Positions 27,675 to 36,364 of a stretch of 64,000 nt of DNA are shown one piece after another (position 1 is the first letter of the stretch; each line of letters begins with the position of its first letter). The stretch covers positions 111,537-175,536 of the forward strand of contig QHSI01000106.1 of the NCBI GenBank assembly GCA_003221515.1. Direction: 5' to 3'. The stretch is from Candidatus Rokuibacteriota bacterium (GTDB taxonomy: Bacteria; Methylomirabilota; Methylomirabilia; Rokubacteriales; CSP1-6). A program made the translations under genes and the position numbers. The notes below the pieces were generated by a model. That model was not told where the DNA came from. It made no database searches and saw nothing but the letters and a program-made list of their open reading frames with translations.

Positions 27675-28817
27675 ATGGCACCCGTTACAATAAAAACCGC
27701 GCTGATCCATTCCGACGCGTGGACGCGGTTCGACTACGGGCCGGAGCATCCGCTGCGCATGGAGCGGCTCGGGCTCACGTGGCGGCTCATGCAGGCCTAC
27801 GGGCTCACGGCGCTGCCGAACGCGGTCGTGCGCGCGCCCGAGCCCGTCGCCGAGCCGGAGCTCGCGATCTACCACGACGCCGAATATCTCGAGATGTTGA
27901 AGGCCTGCAACAGCGGCCGGGCACCGCAGCTCGCGGCGCGCTTCGGCCTCGGCCCCGGCGACAACCCCGTGTTCCCCGGCCTCTGGGACGCCGCGCGCCT
28001 CTGTGCCGCCGGCTCCTTGCTGGCCGCCGACCTGGTGGCCTACGGTCGCGCCGACCGCGCGTTCCACTTCGCGGGCGGCCTGCACCACGCGATGCCCGCA
28101 CGCGCGTCGGGCTTCTGCTACGTGAACGACGCGGTGCTGGCGATCCTGCGCCTGCGCTCGCGAGGCATGCGCGTCCTTTATATCGACATCGACGCGCATC
28201 ACGGCGACGGCGTCCAGCACGCGTTCTACGGCGACCCGAACGTGCTGACGATCTCGACCCACGAGCGCGGCGACTATCTGTTCCCCGGCACCGGCTTCGT
28301 GGAGGAAACAGGCTCGGGCGCGGGCGCCGGCTACGCCGTGAACCTGCCGCTGGAGCCGTTCACCGACACGTCGGTCTACCAGCCGGCGTTCGAGCAGATC
28401 GTGCCGCCGCTCTTCAGCGCGTTCCGCCCGGACGCGGTGGTGGCCCAGCTCGGCATCGACTCGCATCGCACCGACCCGCTGACGCACCTGGCGCTCGACG
28501 TGCAGGGCTTCGCGCAGGCCGTGAAACGCATCACCGAGCTCTCGCCGAAGCTCGTGTGCCTGGGCGGCGGCGGCTACGATCTGCCGAACGTGGCGCGCGC
28601 GTGGACGGCGGCGTGGGCCGTGCTGAACGGCGTCGAGCTGCCGTCGGCGCTGCCGGCGTCGTTTGCGGCCGACGTGCGGCGCTACGAGTTCGCGACCGAC
28701 TCGATGTGGGACCCGCCCGATCCGCTCCCCGAGCATCGGCAGGTGCGCGCGCGGGAGTACGCGCAGCGCCAGGTCGACGCGATCCGCCGCACGATCTTTC
28801 CGCTGCACAAGCTGTAG
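27675..28817 (+). CDS. acuC: AcuC/histone deacetylase family protein
   Basis: A 380-residue class I/II histone-deacetylase fold protein resembling AcuC (acetoin utilisation), a zinc hydrolase removing acyl groups from protein lysines or small amines. Motifs: FAGGLHHAMP (His137-His138), zinc ligands in YIDIDAHHGDGVQ (Asp173, His175), LGIDSHRTDPLT (third ligand Asp) and CLGGGGYD with the transition-state tyrosine. All catalytic residues are present. Bacillus AcuC deacetylates acetyl-CoA synthetase; no such partner is next to it here. The ATG lies 2 bases after a dispersed repeat core. Confidence 0.88.
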   Translation: MAPVTIKTALIHSDAWTRFDYGPEHPLRMERLGLTWRLMQAYGLTALPNAVVRAPEPVAEPELAIYHDAEYLEMLKACNSGRAPQLAARFGLGPGDNPVFPGLWDAARLCAAGSLLAADLVAYGRADRAFHFAGGLHHAMPARASGFCYVNDAVLAILRLRSRGMRVLYIDIDAHHGDGVQHAFYGDPNVLTISTHERGDYLFPGTGFVEETGSGAGAGYAVNLPLEPFTDTSVYQPAFEQIVPPLFSAFRPDAVVAQLGIDSHRTDPLTHLALDVQGFAQAVKRITELSPKLVCLGGGGYDLPNVARAWTAAWAVLNGVELPSALPASFAADVRRYEFATDSMWDPPDPLPEHRQVRAREYAQRQVDAIRRTIFPLHKL

Positions 28818-28962
28818 ATCGCCGCGCGCGGTCACGGCGTCTTTTCGCGCTCGATCGCCCGTACTGCTCGAGCAGGGTCGGCAGCGCTAGAAACTCTGAT
28901 CGCCTACCTGGCGTATCCGCGATTGGACCTTGATTCGCCGGCCCCGGGGCCGAGTCTGTTGC

Positions 28963-28968
28963 TACACT
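28963..28968 (+). promoter_or_regulatory. Predicted -10 box for the Uma2-like gene
   Basis: TACACT in the context GCTACACTCG, followed by GGGAGGAACGGAGTG before ATG 28990. No -35 at the right distance is visible. The same TACACT hexamer precedes tupB and otsA. The rest of 28818-28962 holds nothing I recognise. Confidence 0.4.
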
Positions 28969-28989
28969 CGTGTCGGGAGGAACGGAGTG

Positions 28990-29538
28990 ATGTCGGCGCG
29001 AGTCATCCTGACCTACGACGACTACGCTGCGTTGCCGGACGACGGCCGCCGGTACGAGCTGTACGAGGGCGAGCTCATCGAGATGAGTCCGTCGCCGCGG
29101 CCGCGCCACCAGACGGTCATCGGCAATCTCTACGTGCTCATGGCCGAGCACGTCCGCGGCCGCGGGCTCGGCGAGGTCTATCTCTCCCCGATCGACGTCG
29201 TCCTGAGCCGCATCACCGTGCTGCAGCCGGACCTCGTCTACATCGAGCGCGATCGGCTCGGCATCGTCACCGAGCGAGCCATCGAAGGCGCCCCGACGCT
29301 GGTTGTCGAAGTGCTTTCGCCGTCGACGGACGCGCGTGACCGCGGAGTGAAACTGGCGCTCTACGCGCGATACCGTGTGCCGTTCTACTGGATCGTCGAC
29401 CCCGTCGGCCGGAGCGTGCAGGCACTGCGCCTGAGGGGAGAAGCCTACGAGGCCGCCGCCCGGCTCGACGAGGCGGCTCCCGGAGCCTTGCCACCGCTGA
29501 CCGACCTGATGCTGGATCCGACCGCCGTCTGGCGGTGA
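28990..29538 (+). CDS. Uma2/DUF820 family PD-(D/E)XK nuclease-like protein
   Basis: A 182-residue Uma2-family protein. The catalytic-type core is Glu27 in YELYEGELIEM, Asp81 in LQPDLVYI, Glu107 in VVEVLSPST and Lys121 in GVKLALYARYRVPFYWIVDP. The family has a restriction-endonuclease fold and is especially abundant in cyanobacteria and soil bacteria, often near transposon or toxin-antitoxin regions; its role is not established. It is a single-gene unit with its own ribosome site (GGAGGAACGGAG). Confidence 0.88.
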   Translation: MSARVILTYDDYAALPDDGRRYELYEGELIEMSPSPRPRHQTVIGNLYVLMAEHVRGRGLGEVYLSPIDVVLSRITVLQPDLVYIERDRLGIVTERAIEGAPTLVVEVLSPSTDARDRGVKLALYARYRVPFYWIVDPVGRSVQALRLRGEAYEAAARLDEAAPGALPPLTDLMLDPTAVWR

Positions 29539-29562
29539 TCCGTCAAATAGCCGGCGACGCGA

Positions 29563-30435
29563 CTAGGCTCGCGGAATGCGCTCCGGAATCAACCCTCCCG
29601 GCCGCCACCTCAACACCACGACGAGCGAAGCTCCGATGAGAAACTCCCGCACGGCCGCGACCTGCACCGGCCGCAGGCCCGGCAGCCAGCCGGTCGCGAA
29701 GCGCGTCGACTCCATGAAGAACACGAGCAGCAGCGCGCCCACCACGGCGCCGCGGTTGTCGCCGGTGCCGCCGGCGGTCAGGGCGAGAACCGCGTAGATC
29801 GTGATCAGCGGGGCGAAGCTGTCGGGAGCGACGTACGAGATGTAGTGACCGTAGAGCGCGCCGGCCGTGCCGAGGATACCGGCGCTCACCGCGAAGGCCT
29901 GCACCTTGAACGCGACGACCGGCTTGCCGGCGACCGCCGCGATCTGCTCGTCGTCGCGGATCGCGCGCAGGACACGGCCGAACGGCGAATGGCGCACGCG
30001 CTCGAGCAGCCAGAACGCCGCCACGACGAACACCGCGACGATCGCGAGATAGATCAGGTTGAACGTCTCCGGGGTCACGCGGCCGCGCCAGGGGCCGGGG
30101 ATGCCGGAGATGCCGTCGGTGCCCTTGGTCAGCCAGATCTCGTTGCTGGCGACGAGGCGGACCACCTCAGAGAAGCCGAGCGTGACGATCGCCAGGTAGT
30201 CGCCGCGCAGGTTGCGCGTGGTCAGTGCCATGACGACGCCCGCGCCCGCCGTGAGGGCCGACGCCGCCGCGACGCCGGCGGGGATCGGCGCGCCCATGTT
30301 CACGGTGGCGAGCGCCGAGACATAGGCGCCGAAGGCGAAGAAGCCGACGAGGCCGAGGTTGATCATGCCCGCCATGCCCCAGACCAGGTTGAGCCCGAGC
30401 GCCATCAGTCCATAGAAGCCGGCGAACGTCAGCAT
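29563..30435 (-). CDS. livM: Branched-chain amino acid ABC permease LivM
   Basis: A 290-residue inner-membrane permease: NLVWGMAGMINLGLVGFFAFGAYV, TRNLRGDYLAIVTLGFSEVVRL, HSPFGRVLRAIRDDEQIAAVAGKPVVAFKVQAFAVSAGILGTAGALYGHY, GGTGDNRGAVVGALLLV are the LivM hallmarks. It pairs with LivH and the LivG/LivF ATPases. Substrates may be branched-chain amino acids, urea or amides; the family is broad. It is the last gene of the minus-strand operon, 16 bases after livH. The ATG was taken because upstream in-frame codons offer no standard start. Confidence 0.93.
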   Translation of the reverse strand: MLTFAGFYGLMALGLNLVWGMAGMINLGLVGFFAFGAYVSALATVNMGAPIPAGVAAASALTAGAGVVMALTTRNLRGDYLAIVTLGFSEVVRLVASNEIWLTKGTDGISGIPGPWRGRVTPETFNLIYLAIVAVFVVAAFWLLERVRHSPFGRVLRAIRDDEQIAAVAGKPVVAFKVQAFAVSAGILGTAGALYGHYISYVAPDSFAPLITIYAVLALTAGGTGDNRGAVVGALLLVFFMESTRFATGWLPGLRPVQVAAVREFLIGASLVVVLRWRPGGLIPERIPRA

Positions 30436-30451
30436 CGCGACGAGATAGTTC

Positions 30452-31315
30452 CTAATACGCGCGCTCCCCGAGGATGCCGCGCGGCCGGAGCGTGAGCACG
30501 AACAAGATAGCGACGAAGCCGACGGCGGTGCGGTAGGCCGGCGCCAGCGCGACCAGCGAGAGCTCTTCGGCCACGCCGATCGTCAGCGCGCCGACCACCG
30601 CGCCCGGGATCGACCCGAGGCCACCGACCACCGCCGCGGCGAAGACCGAGAGGATCACGCGGAAGCCGGTCAGCGGGTCGATGCTCGTGTCGAGGCCCAG
30701 CAGCATGCCGCCCACGCCGGCCAGGCCCATGCCCACGAAGTTCACGAGCCGCCCGACACGGTCGGCGTCGACGCCCTTCACGTTCGCCAGCGTCGGGTTG
30801 TCGGCCACCGCGCGCATCGCCTTGCCGGTACGCGTGAAGGCGAGGAACAGAAAGAGCGCCGCCATCGCGACCAGCGCGATCAGGAGGTTCTGGAATTGCT
30901 GCGGGCCGACGCGAATCGCCGCCACCTGCCAGTCGCGCTGCAGCGGCAGGTCGTAGCCGCGGTGGTCGTTGCCGAAGACGAAGCGCACGACGTTCTCGAG
31001 CGCGATGTTCAGCGCCACCGCCGCGATCGCGGTGGTGATCGCGCCGGCCGGCCGCAGCGGCCGCAGCACCAGCGTGTCGCTGAGCACGCCGACGAGGCCG
31101 GCGACCGCGAAGGCCACGGCGACGGCCGCCCAGGCGGGCAGCCCGCCGGCCGTGTTGGCGACGTAGCCGCCGAAGGCGCCGATGGTGGCGTGCGAGGCCA
31201 GGGCGAAGTTCGGGAAGCGCAGGACGGCGTAGATCGCGGTGAAGCCGATGGCCGGCACCGCCAGGACCGTCCCGGCCATCAGCCCGTTGACGAGGAGCTG
31301 GAGCAGCTCAGGCAA
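30452..31315 (-). CDS. livH: Branched-chain amino acid ABC permease LivH
   Basis: A 287-residue permease of the LivH type: LLVNGLMAGTVLAVPAIGFTAIYAVLRFPNFALASHATIGAFGGYVA, FTRTGKAMRAVADNPTLANVKGVDADRVGRLVNFVGMGLAGVGGMLLGL, VVGGLGSIPGAVVGALTIGVAEEL. About eight transmembrane helices. It overlaps the end of livK by 8 bp, suggesting translational coupling. Length is usual. Confidence 0.93.
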   Translation of the reverse strand: MPELLQLLVNGLMAGTVLAVPAIGFTAIYAVLRFPNFALASHATIGAFGGYVANTAGGLPAWAAVAVAFAVAGLVGVLSDTLVLRPLRPAGAITTAIAAVALNIALENVVRFVFGNDHRGYDLPLQRDWQVAAIRVGPQQFQNLLIALVAMAALFLFLAFTRTGKAMRAVADNPTLANVKGVDADRVGRLVNFVGMGLAGVGGMLLGLDTSIDPLTGFRVILSVFAAAVVGGLGSIPGAVVGALTIGVAEELSLVALAPAYRTAVGFVAILFVLTLRPRGILGERAY

Positions 31316-32507
31316 TTTTCAGGAGCTTGAACTTTCCCTTCTCGGCCTGCTCGTAGCGGAACTTGGTGTCCATGATGTCGCCCATCTCGGTGAAGTCGCA
31401 CGGGCCGCTGGCGCCCTCGTAGTTCACCGCCTTGCCCTGGCCGAGGAGCTTGAGGCCCTCCACCGCGCTCTCGACCTTCACGCCCGACCCCTGCGAGATC
31501 TTGCGCACGTGATCGCGGATGGCGGTGCCCGTGGCCTCGCCCTTGGCGTGCGCGATCGCGAGCAGCACGAGGCTCACGTGGTCGTGGGTCTGGCAGGAAT
31601 ACGGATCGATGTCGTCGGTGCCGAGGGCCTTGGACAGGCGCTTGTAGGCGTCGGAGTCGGGCGACGGCGACGGCGCCCACGTGTAGGTGCCCTCGGTGAC
31701 CTCGATCGGCAGCGCGCTGAGGAGCTTCTGGTTCACCGCGAACGCGGGCGCGACCTTGCCGCCGTTGTAGCCGGCCTTGAACAGCTCCTTGAGCACCACC
31801 GTCACGTCGGGCGTGTAGCCGTTCACGAAGATCATGTCGGGCTTGGTCTTCAGCGCCTGATCGATCTCCGAGCGGAAGGTGGTCTTCTCGCGATCGTAGA
31901 CGACGCCGCCGACCACTCCCGATCCGCCCGTGGCCAGCACCTCGGCGACGCGCTTCTGGACGGGCAGCGCGTACGGCGTCTGCGCCGAGAGCACGAACAC
32001 GCGTTTCACTTTCTGAGTCAGCAGGAACTCGGCGAGCTTGGTGGCCTGCAGGTGCCCGGTGGGCTGGGTACGGATCAGATAGCCCTGGTGCGGCAGCAGC
32101 GTGATGCTGTCGGCGCCCGATACCGTCGTGAGAAACGTCTTGCTCTCCCAGCAGAGCGGCGCGACGGCGGTCGTCACGCCCGAGGCCCACGTGCCCATGA
32201 TCGCGGCCACGCGATCGACGTCGATCAACTTGCGCGCCGCGCGCACGCCCGCGTCGGGGTTCGTCTGATCGTCCTCGCTCGCGAGCTGCACGCGCCGGCC
32301 GAGCACACCGCCGGCCGCGTTCACCTGCGCGACCACCCACTCCATCGCCTTGCGCATCGACGGACCGTAGTTGCCGCCACCGCCCGTCAGCGGGGTGAGG
32401 GTGCCGAGCTTGATCGCCTCGCCCTGCGCGCAGGCGCGCGCGGGGATGAACGGCGAAGCGGCGAGGGCGGCGGTGCCCCCGAAAAGGGCGCGGCGAGTCA
32501 TCGTCAT
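31308..32507 (-). CDS. livK: Branched-chain amino acid ABC substrate-binding protein
   Basis: A 399-residue periplasmic binding protein of the Leu/Ile/Val family (type 1 periplasmic fold): signal peptide 1-28 (TRRALFGGTAALAASPFIPARACAQ, with twin arginines but lacking the full Tat consensus), then KLGTLTPLTGGGGNYGPSMRKAMEWVVAQVNAAGGVLGRRVQL and KLIDVDRVAAIMGTWASGVTTAVAPL. ATG 32507 is preceded by GGAGG. The ligand is not determined by sequence; amide, urea and aromatic-acid binders share this fold. Confidence 0.92.
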   Translation of the reverse strand: MTMTRRALFGGTAALAASPFIPARACAQGEAIKLGTLTPLTGGGGNYGPSMRKAMEWVVAQVNAAGGVLGRRVQLASEDDQTNPDAGVRAARKLIDVDRVAAIMGTWASGVTTAVAPLCWESKTFLTTVSGADSITLLPHQGYLIRTQPTGHLQATKLAEFLLTQKVKRVFVLSAQTPYALPVQKRVAEVLATGGSGVVGGVVYDREKTTFRSEIDQALKTKPDMIFVNGYTPDVTVVLKELFKAGYNGGKVAPAFAVNQKLLSALPIEVTEGTYTWAPSPSPDSDAYKRLSKALGTDDIDPYSCQTHDHVSLVLLAIAHAKGEATGTAIRDHVRKISQGSGVKVESAVEGLKLLGQGKAVNYEGASGPCDFTEMGDIMDTKFRYEQAEKGKFKLLKIA

Positions 32508-32535
32508 GTCAGCCTCCGTCGGTCTGCGGGAAATC

Positions 32536-33252
32536 TCATCCCCCGAGAAAGACTCGGCGCACGTCGGGATCGCGGGCCAGCTCGGCCGCGGGACCGCTGC
32601 GGCTGTTGCGCCCGTCGACCATGATGTAGCCACGGTGCGCGATGGCCAGCGCCTCGAGCGCGTTCTGCTCGACCACCGCGATCGAGACGCCATCTTGATT
32701 GATCGCGCGGATCGTTTCAAAGAGTTTCTCGGCGGCGGCCGGCGCCAGGCCGGCCGAGGGCTCGTCCAGCAGCAGCACCGCCGGCTCGACCATGAGCGCC
32801 ATCGCCATGGCCAAGATCTGGCGCTGGCCCCCCGAGAGGGTGCGCGCGGCGTGCCGGCGCTTCTCGGCCAGCGGCGGGAAGCGGGCGAAGATCGCGTCGA
32901 TCTTCGCGCGGCTCCCGTGGGGGTCGACGTAGCCGCCCATCTCGAGGTTCTCGCGCACGGTCATCGTCGGGAACACGTTCTGCTCCTGCGGCACGAACGC
33001 CACACCGAGCGCGCTGATCTCGCGCGGCCGCCGGCCGTGGATCGGCACGCCGCGCAAGTGCACGCTGCCGCGACTCGGCGCCAGGATGCCGGCGATCACC
33101 TTGAGCAGCGTCGACTTGCCGGCGCCGTTGGGCCCGATGATCGAGACGATCTCGCCGGCCTGCAGCGAGAGCTCGACCGACTTCAAGATCTCGTCGGTGG
33201 CGGTATAGCCGGCGACGAGCCCGTCGGCGCTGAGCAACGGGCGAGCGGTCAC
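32536..33252 (-). CDS. livF: Branched-chain amino acid ABC ATPase LivF
   Basis: A 238-residue ATPase: Walker A GPNGAGKST, VPQEQNVFPTMTVRENLEMGG (the typical LivF Q-loop), signature LSGGQRQILAMAMAL, Walker B VLLLDEPSAGLAP, H-loop motif replaced by VEQNALEAL as usual in LivF. The GTG start overlaps the livG stop (GTGA). It forms the heterodimeric motor with LivG. Confidence 0.93.
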   Translation of the reverse strand: MTARPLLSADGLVAGYTATDEILKSVELSLQAGEIVSIIGPNGAGKSTLLKVIAGILAPSRGSVHLRGVPIHGRRPREISALGVAFVPQEQNVFPTMTVRENLEMGGYVDPHGSRAKIDAIFARFPPLAEKRRHAARTLSGGQRQILAMAMALMVEPAVLLLDEPSAGLAPAAAEKLFETIRAINQDGVSIAVVEQNALEALAIAHRGYIMVDGRNSRSGPAAELARDPDVRRVFLGG

Positions 33253-34022
33253 GACGCCCACTTGCGCCGTCCCATGTAGGCTTCCTGCACCGCCTCGCTG
33301 GCCGCGACCTCCGCGAACGTTCCCTCGGCGAGGCGGCGGCCGTCGGCCATGACGATCACCGGCGCGCAGAGCCGGGCGATCATGTCGAGGTGGTGCTCGA
33401 TCACCAGGAAGGTCAGGCCGTCGCGCCGGAGCGACTCCAGGTGCGCCGCGATCTCGCTGGCCAGGGTCGGATTGACGCCCGCGATCGGCTCGTCGAGCAG
33501 CACGAGCTTCGGGTCGGTCATCAGCGCGCGGCCGAGCTCGAGGAGCTTCTTCTGCCCGCCGGAGAGGCCGGCGGCCGCGGCGTCGAGGACGCGCGTCAGG
33601 TTGAGGCGTCGCGCGACGGCGACGGCGCGCTCGCGCAGCTCGCTCTCGCGCCGACGGACGCCGGGCGCGCCCAGCACGGCGTCCAGCAGCCGCTCGCCGG
33701 GCTGGGCGTGGCCGTAGAGCATCAGGTTCTCCAGCACCGACAGCCGCGGGACCCCGCGCGCGATCTGGAAGGTGCGGACGAGCCCGCGCCGGCTGATCCG
33801 GTCGGCGCGCCAGCCGGTGATGTCCTCGCCGTCGAACACGACGGTGCCGGCCTCGGGCGGCACCACGCCCGACACGCAATGGAAGAACGTGGTCTTGCCG
33901 GCGCCGTTGGGCCCGATGAGGCCGGTGATCGTGGCGCGCTCCACCGTGAGGTCCACCCCGTTCAGCGCGCGGACTCCGTAGAAGCTCCGCTCGAGGCCGC
34001 GGACGCTGAGCAGGGGAGGCAC
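33249..34022 (-). CDS. livG: Branched-chain amino acid ABC ATPase LivG
   Basis: A 257-residue ATPase: Walker A GPNGAGKTT, LVRTFQIARGVPRLSVLENLML, signature LSGGQKKLLELGRAL, Walker B LVLLDEPIAGVNPTL, and FLVIEHHLDMIARL as the H-loop. It carries the longer helical insertion (RERAVAVARRLNL) typical of LivG. GTG start. First gene of the operon livG-livF-livK-livH-livM, divergent from the trehalose operon across a 99-base gap. Confidence 0.93.
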   Translation of the reverse strand: MPPLLSVRGLERSFYGVRALNGVDLTVERATITGLIGPNGAGKTTFFHCVSGVVPPEAGTVVFDGEDITGWRADRISRRGLVRTFQIARGVPRLSVLENLMLYGHAQPGERLLDAVLGAPGVRRRESELRERAVAVARRLNLTRVLDAAAAGLSGGQKKLLELGRALMTDPKLVLLDEPIAGVNPTLASEIAAHLESLRRDGLTFLVIEHHLDMIARLCAPVIVMADGRRLAEGTFAEVAASEAVQEAYMGRRKWAS

Positions 34023-34077
34023 GGGCCGACGCTACCACAAGCCTATATGATGACGCGACGTCGCGTGCACCGTGCGT

Positions 34078-34083
34078 TACACT
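34078..34083 (+). promoter_or_regulatory. Predicted -10 box of the trehalose operon
   Basis: TACACT in GTTACACTGATT, 38 bases before the otsA ATG. No convincing -35 is seen. The TATATGATGA pocket at 34044-34053 may hold the divergent livG promoter. Confidence 0.4.
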
Positions 34084-34121
34084 GATTCAAGCGTCGTGCC
34101 GGTTCCGCACGTCGCGCGGCC

Positions 34122-36356
34122 ATGAAATTCACCCTGCGACTCGTCAGTGCGATTTGGCTCTCGGTGATGCTCGTCATCGGGGCCTTTGCCTATCTGCAGA
34201 TCCGCGACGAGCGCGAGCGCCTCGTCAGCGACCTGCAGCGCCGCGCGGTGCTGATCGGCGAGGGGCTCAGCGACGCCCTCGAGCCCGCGGCGGCCCGCCA
34301 GTCCAGCGCCGCGGTCGAACGCATTCTCAAGAAGCTCGGGCCGGCCCAGCGCGGCATCGCCGTCTACGACCGATTCGCCACGCTGATGGCCGCCACGCCG
34401 GACGTCGCGGGCACCCTACCGCCGTCGCTGCCCGAGGTGACCGACACCGTCTCGCGCAACCTCCCGACCCAGGGCTTCCGCGTGCTCGGCGACGTCAACC
34501 GGTTCGTGTACGCGACGCCGCTCATCTACGACAACCAGCCGGTGGGCGCGGTCGCGGTGTTCCTCGACGCCTCGCATCTGAACCAGATCGAGTGGGACCG
34601 GTGGAGTTACAGCGCGATCCGGTTCCTCGTGCTCGCCGCGGTCATCTCGATCATCGCCGCGCTCGTGGTGAAGGTGAGCATCACGCGGCCGATGGCCGAG
34701 ATCTCGGAGTGGACGCGCGCGCTCCGCAGCGGGCGCCCGGTGCCGCCGCCCAACGTCGCCGACGCCAACCTGTTCGGGCCGCTCGCCCTCGAGGTCTCGC
34801 GCCTCGCGCGCAGCATGCAGCGCGCCCAGGCCGCCGCGCAGCAGGAGGCGGCGCTGCGCCTGTCCGGCGAGAGCGTGTGGACCGAGGCGCGGCTGAAGCA
34901 GTTCGTCGGCCAGCAGCTTGCCGGCCGGCTGCTGGTCGTCGTCTCGAACCGCGAGCCGGTGAGCCACGTGTGGCGGGGCAGCCAGATCCACGCGCAGGCG
35001 CCGGCCAGCGGTCTGGTGACGGCGATGGATCCGGTCATGCGCGCGTGCGGCGGGGTGTGGGTCGCGCACGCCAGTGGCGACGCCGACCGTGAGACCGCCG
35101 ATGCGCGCGGCCGGCTCGGCGTGCCCGTCGACGACCCGCGCTACACGCTGCGCCGGGTGTGGCTCACCAAGGAGGAGGAGCAGGGATACTACGCCGGCTT
35201 CTCCAACGAGGGCCTGTGGCCGTTGTGCCACATCGTGCACACGCGCCCGATCTTCCGGCCGGACGACTGGGCGTACTACCTGGAGGCGAACCGCAAGTTC
35301 GCCGACACGGTGCTGGACCAGATCAAGGACGCCGAGGCGCCGCTGGTCCTCATCCAGGACTATCACTTCGCGGCGCTGCCGGCGCTCATCAAGGCCGAGC
35401 GCCCCGACGCGCGCGTGGCGATCTTCTGGCACATCCCGTGGCCGAACTTCGAGGCCTTCGGCATCTGCCCCTGGCAGCCCGAGCTGCTGGCCGGCATGCT
35501 GGGCGCCGACCTGATCGGGTTCCACACGCAGTACTACTGCAACAACTTCCTCGAGACCGTCGACCGGGCGCTCGAGGCACGCATCGACTGGGAGCGATTC
35601 GCGGTGACACGCGGCGAGCACGAGACACACGTCAAGCCGTTCCCGATCAGCGTCGCCCCCGAGTTCGTGGACGAGCCGCCCCGCATCTCGCGCGCCGAGC
35701 TGCTGCGGCGGCTGGGGATCACCGCCGAGTTCGTCGGGGTGGGCGTGGAACGGATCGACTACACGAAGGGCATTCCGGAGCGCCTGCGGGCGCTGCGATA
35801 CTTCTTCGAGACCTATCCGGAGTACCGCGAGCGCCTCGTGTTCGTGCAGCTCGCCGCGCCGAGCCGCACGACCATCAAGCGCTATCAGGACATCCAGCAC
35901 GAGGTCGAGGACACCGTGCGCGAGATCAACCAGATGTTCCAGACCAAGACCTGGCGCCCCATCCTCTATCTGAAGGCCCACCACGAGCACCGCGACATCT
36001 GGGCCTACTACCGCCACGCGGACTTCTGCATGGTCACCTCGCTCCACGACGGCATGAACCTCGTGGCGAAGGAGTTCGCCTCGGTCCGCGACGACGAGGA
36101 CGGCGTCCTGATCCTGAGCCGCTTCGCGGGCGCCTCCCACGAGCTCCGCGACGCGCTGATCGTGAACCCGTACGACCTCGCGGGCATGGCCGAGGCGATT
36201 CGCGCCGCGCTCGAGATGTCGCCCGACGAGCGGCGCCTCCGGATGATCCGCATGCGCCACTCCGTCGTCGAGCACAACATCTACCGGTGGGCCGGTCTAC
36301 TGCTCAGCGAGCTGGCGCGGATTCCCGTCGAAATGGCGGGAGCCAAGGCCTCCTGA
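34122..36356 (+). CDS. otsA: Membrane sensor domain fused to trehalose-6-phosphate synthase
   Basis: A 744-residue protein. TM1 (8-25) and TM2 (166-184) bracket a 140-residue extracytoplasmic domain (26-165) like those of sensor kinases. A HAMP-like segment and coiled coil (185-250) lead to a complete GT20 domain (268-738) that makes trehalose 6-phosphate from nucleotide-glucose and glucose 6-phosphate. GT20 motifs include VVVSNREPV, VLIQDYHFAALP, FWHIPWPNFEAF, VERIDYTKGIPERL and SLHDGMNLVAKEF. Ordinary OtsA is about 470 residues and soluble. The arrangement suggests direct control of synthesis by an external or envelope signal. It heads a ten-gene osmolyte operon. Confidence 0.9.
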   Translation: MKFTLRLVSAIWLSVMLVIGAFAYLQIRDERERLVSDLQRRAVLIGEGLSDALEPAAARQSSAAVERILKKLGPAQRGIAVYDRFATLMAATPDVAGTLPPSLPEVTDTVSRNLPTQGFRVLGDVNRFVYATPLIYDNQPVGAVAVFLDASHLNQIEWDRWSYSAIRFLVLAAVISIIAALVVKVSITRPMAEISEWTRALRSGRPVPPPNVADANLFGPLALEVSRLARSMQRAQAAAQQEAALRLSGESVWTEARLKQFVGQQLAGRLLVVVSNREPVSHVWRGSQIHAQAPASGLVTAMDPVMRACGGVWVAHASGDADRETADARGRLGVPVDDPRYTLRRVWLTKEEEQGYYAGFSNEGLWPLCHIVHTRPIFRPDDWAYYLEANRKFADTVLDQIKDAEAPLVLIQDYHFAALPALIKAERPDARVAIFWHIPWPNFEAFGICPWQPELLAGMLGADLIGFHTQYYCNNFLETVDRALEARIDWERFAVTRGEHETHVKPFPISVAPEFVDEPPRISRAELLRRLGITAEFVGVGVERIDYTKGIPERLRALRYFFETYPEYRERLVFVQLAAPSRTTIKRYQDIQHEVEDTVREINQMFQTKTWRPILYLKAHHEHRDIWAYYRHADFCMVTSLHDGMNLVAKEFASVRDDEDGVLILSRFAGASHELRDALIVNPYDLAGMAEAIRAALEMSPDERRLRMIRMRHSVVEHNIYRWAGLLLSELARIPVEMAGAKAS

Positions 36357-36364
36357 GCCTCCCC

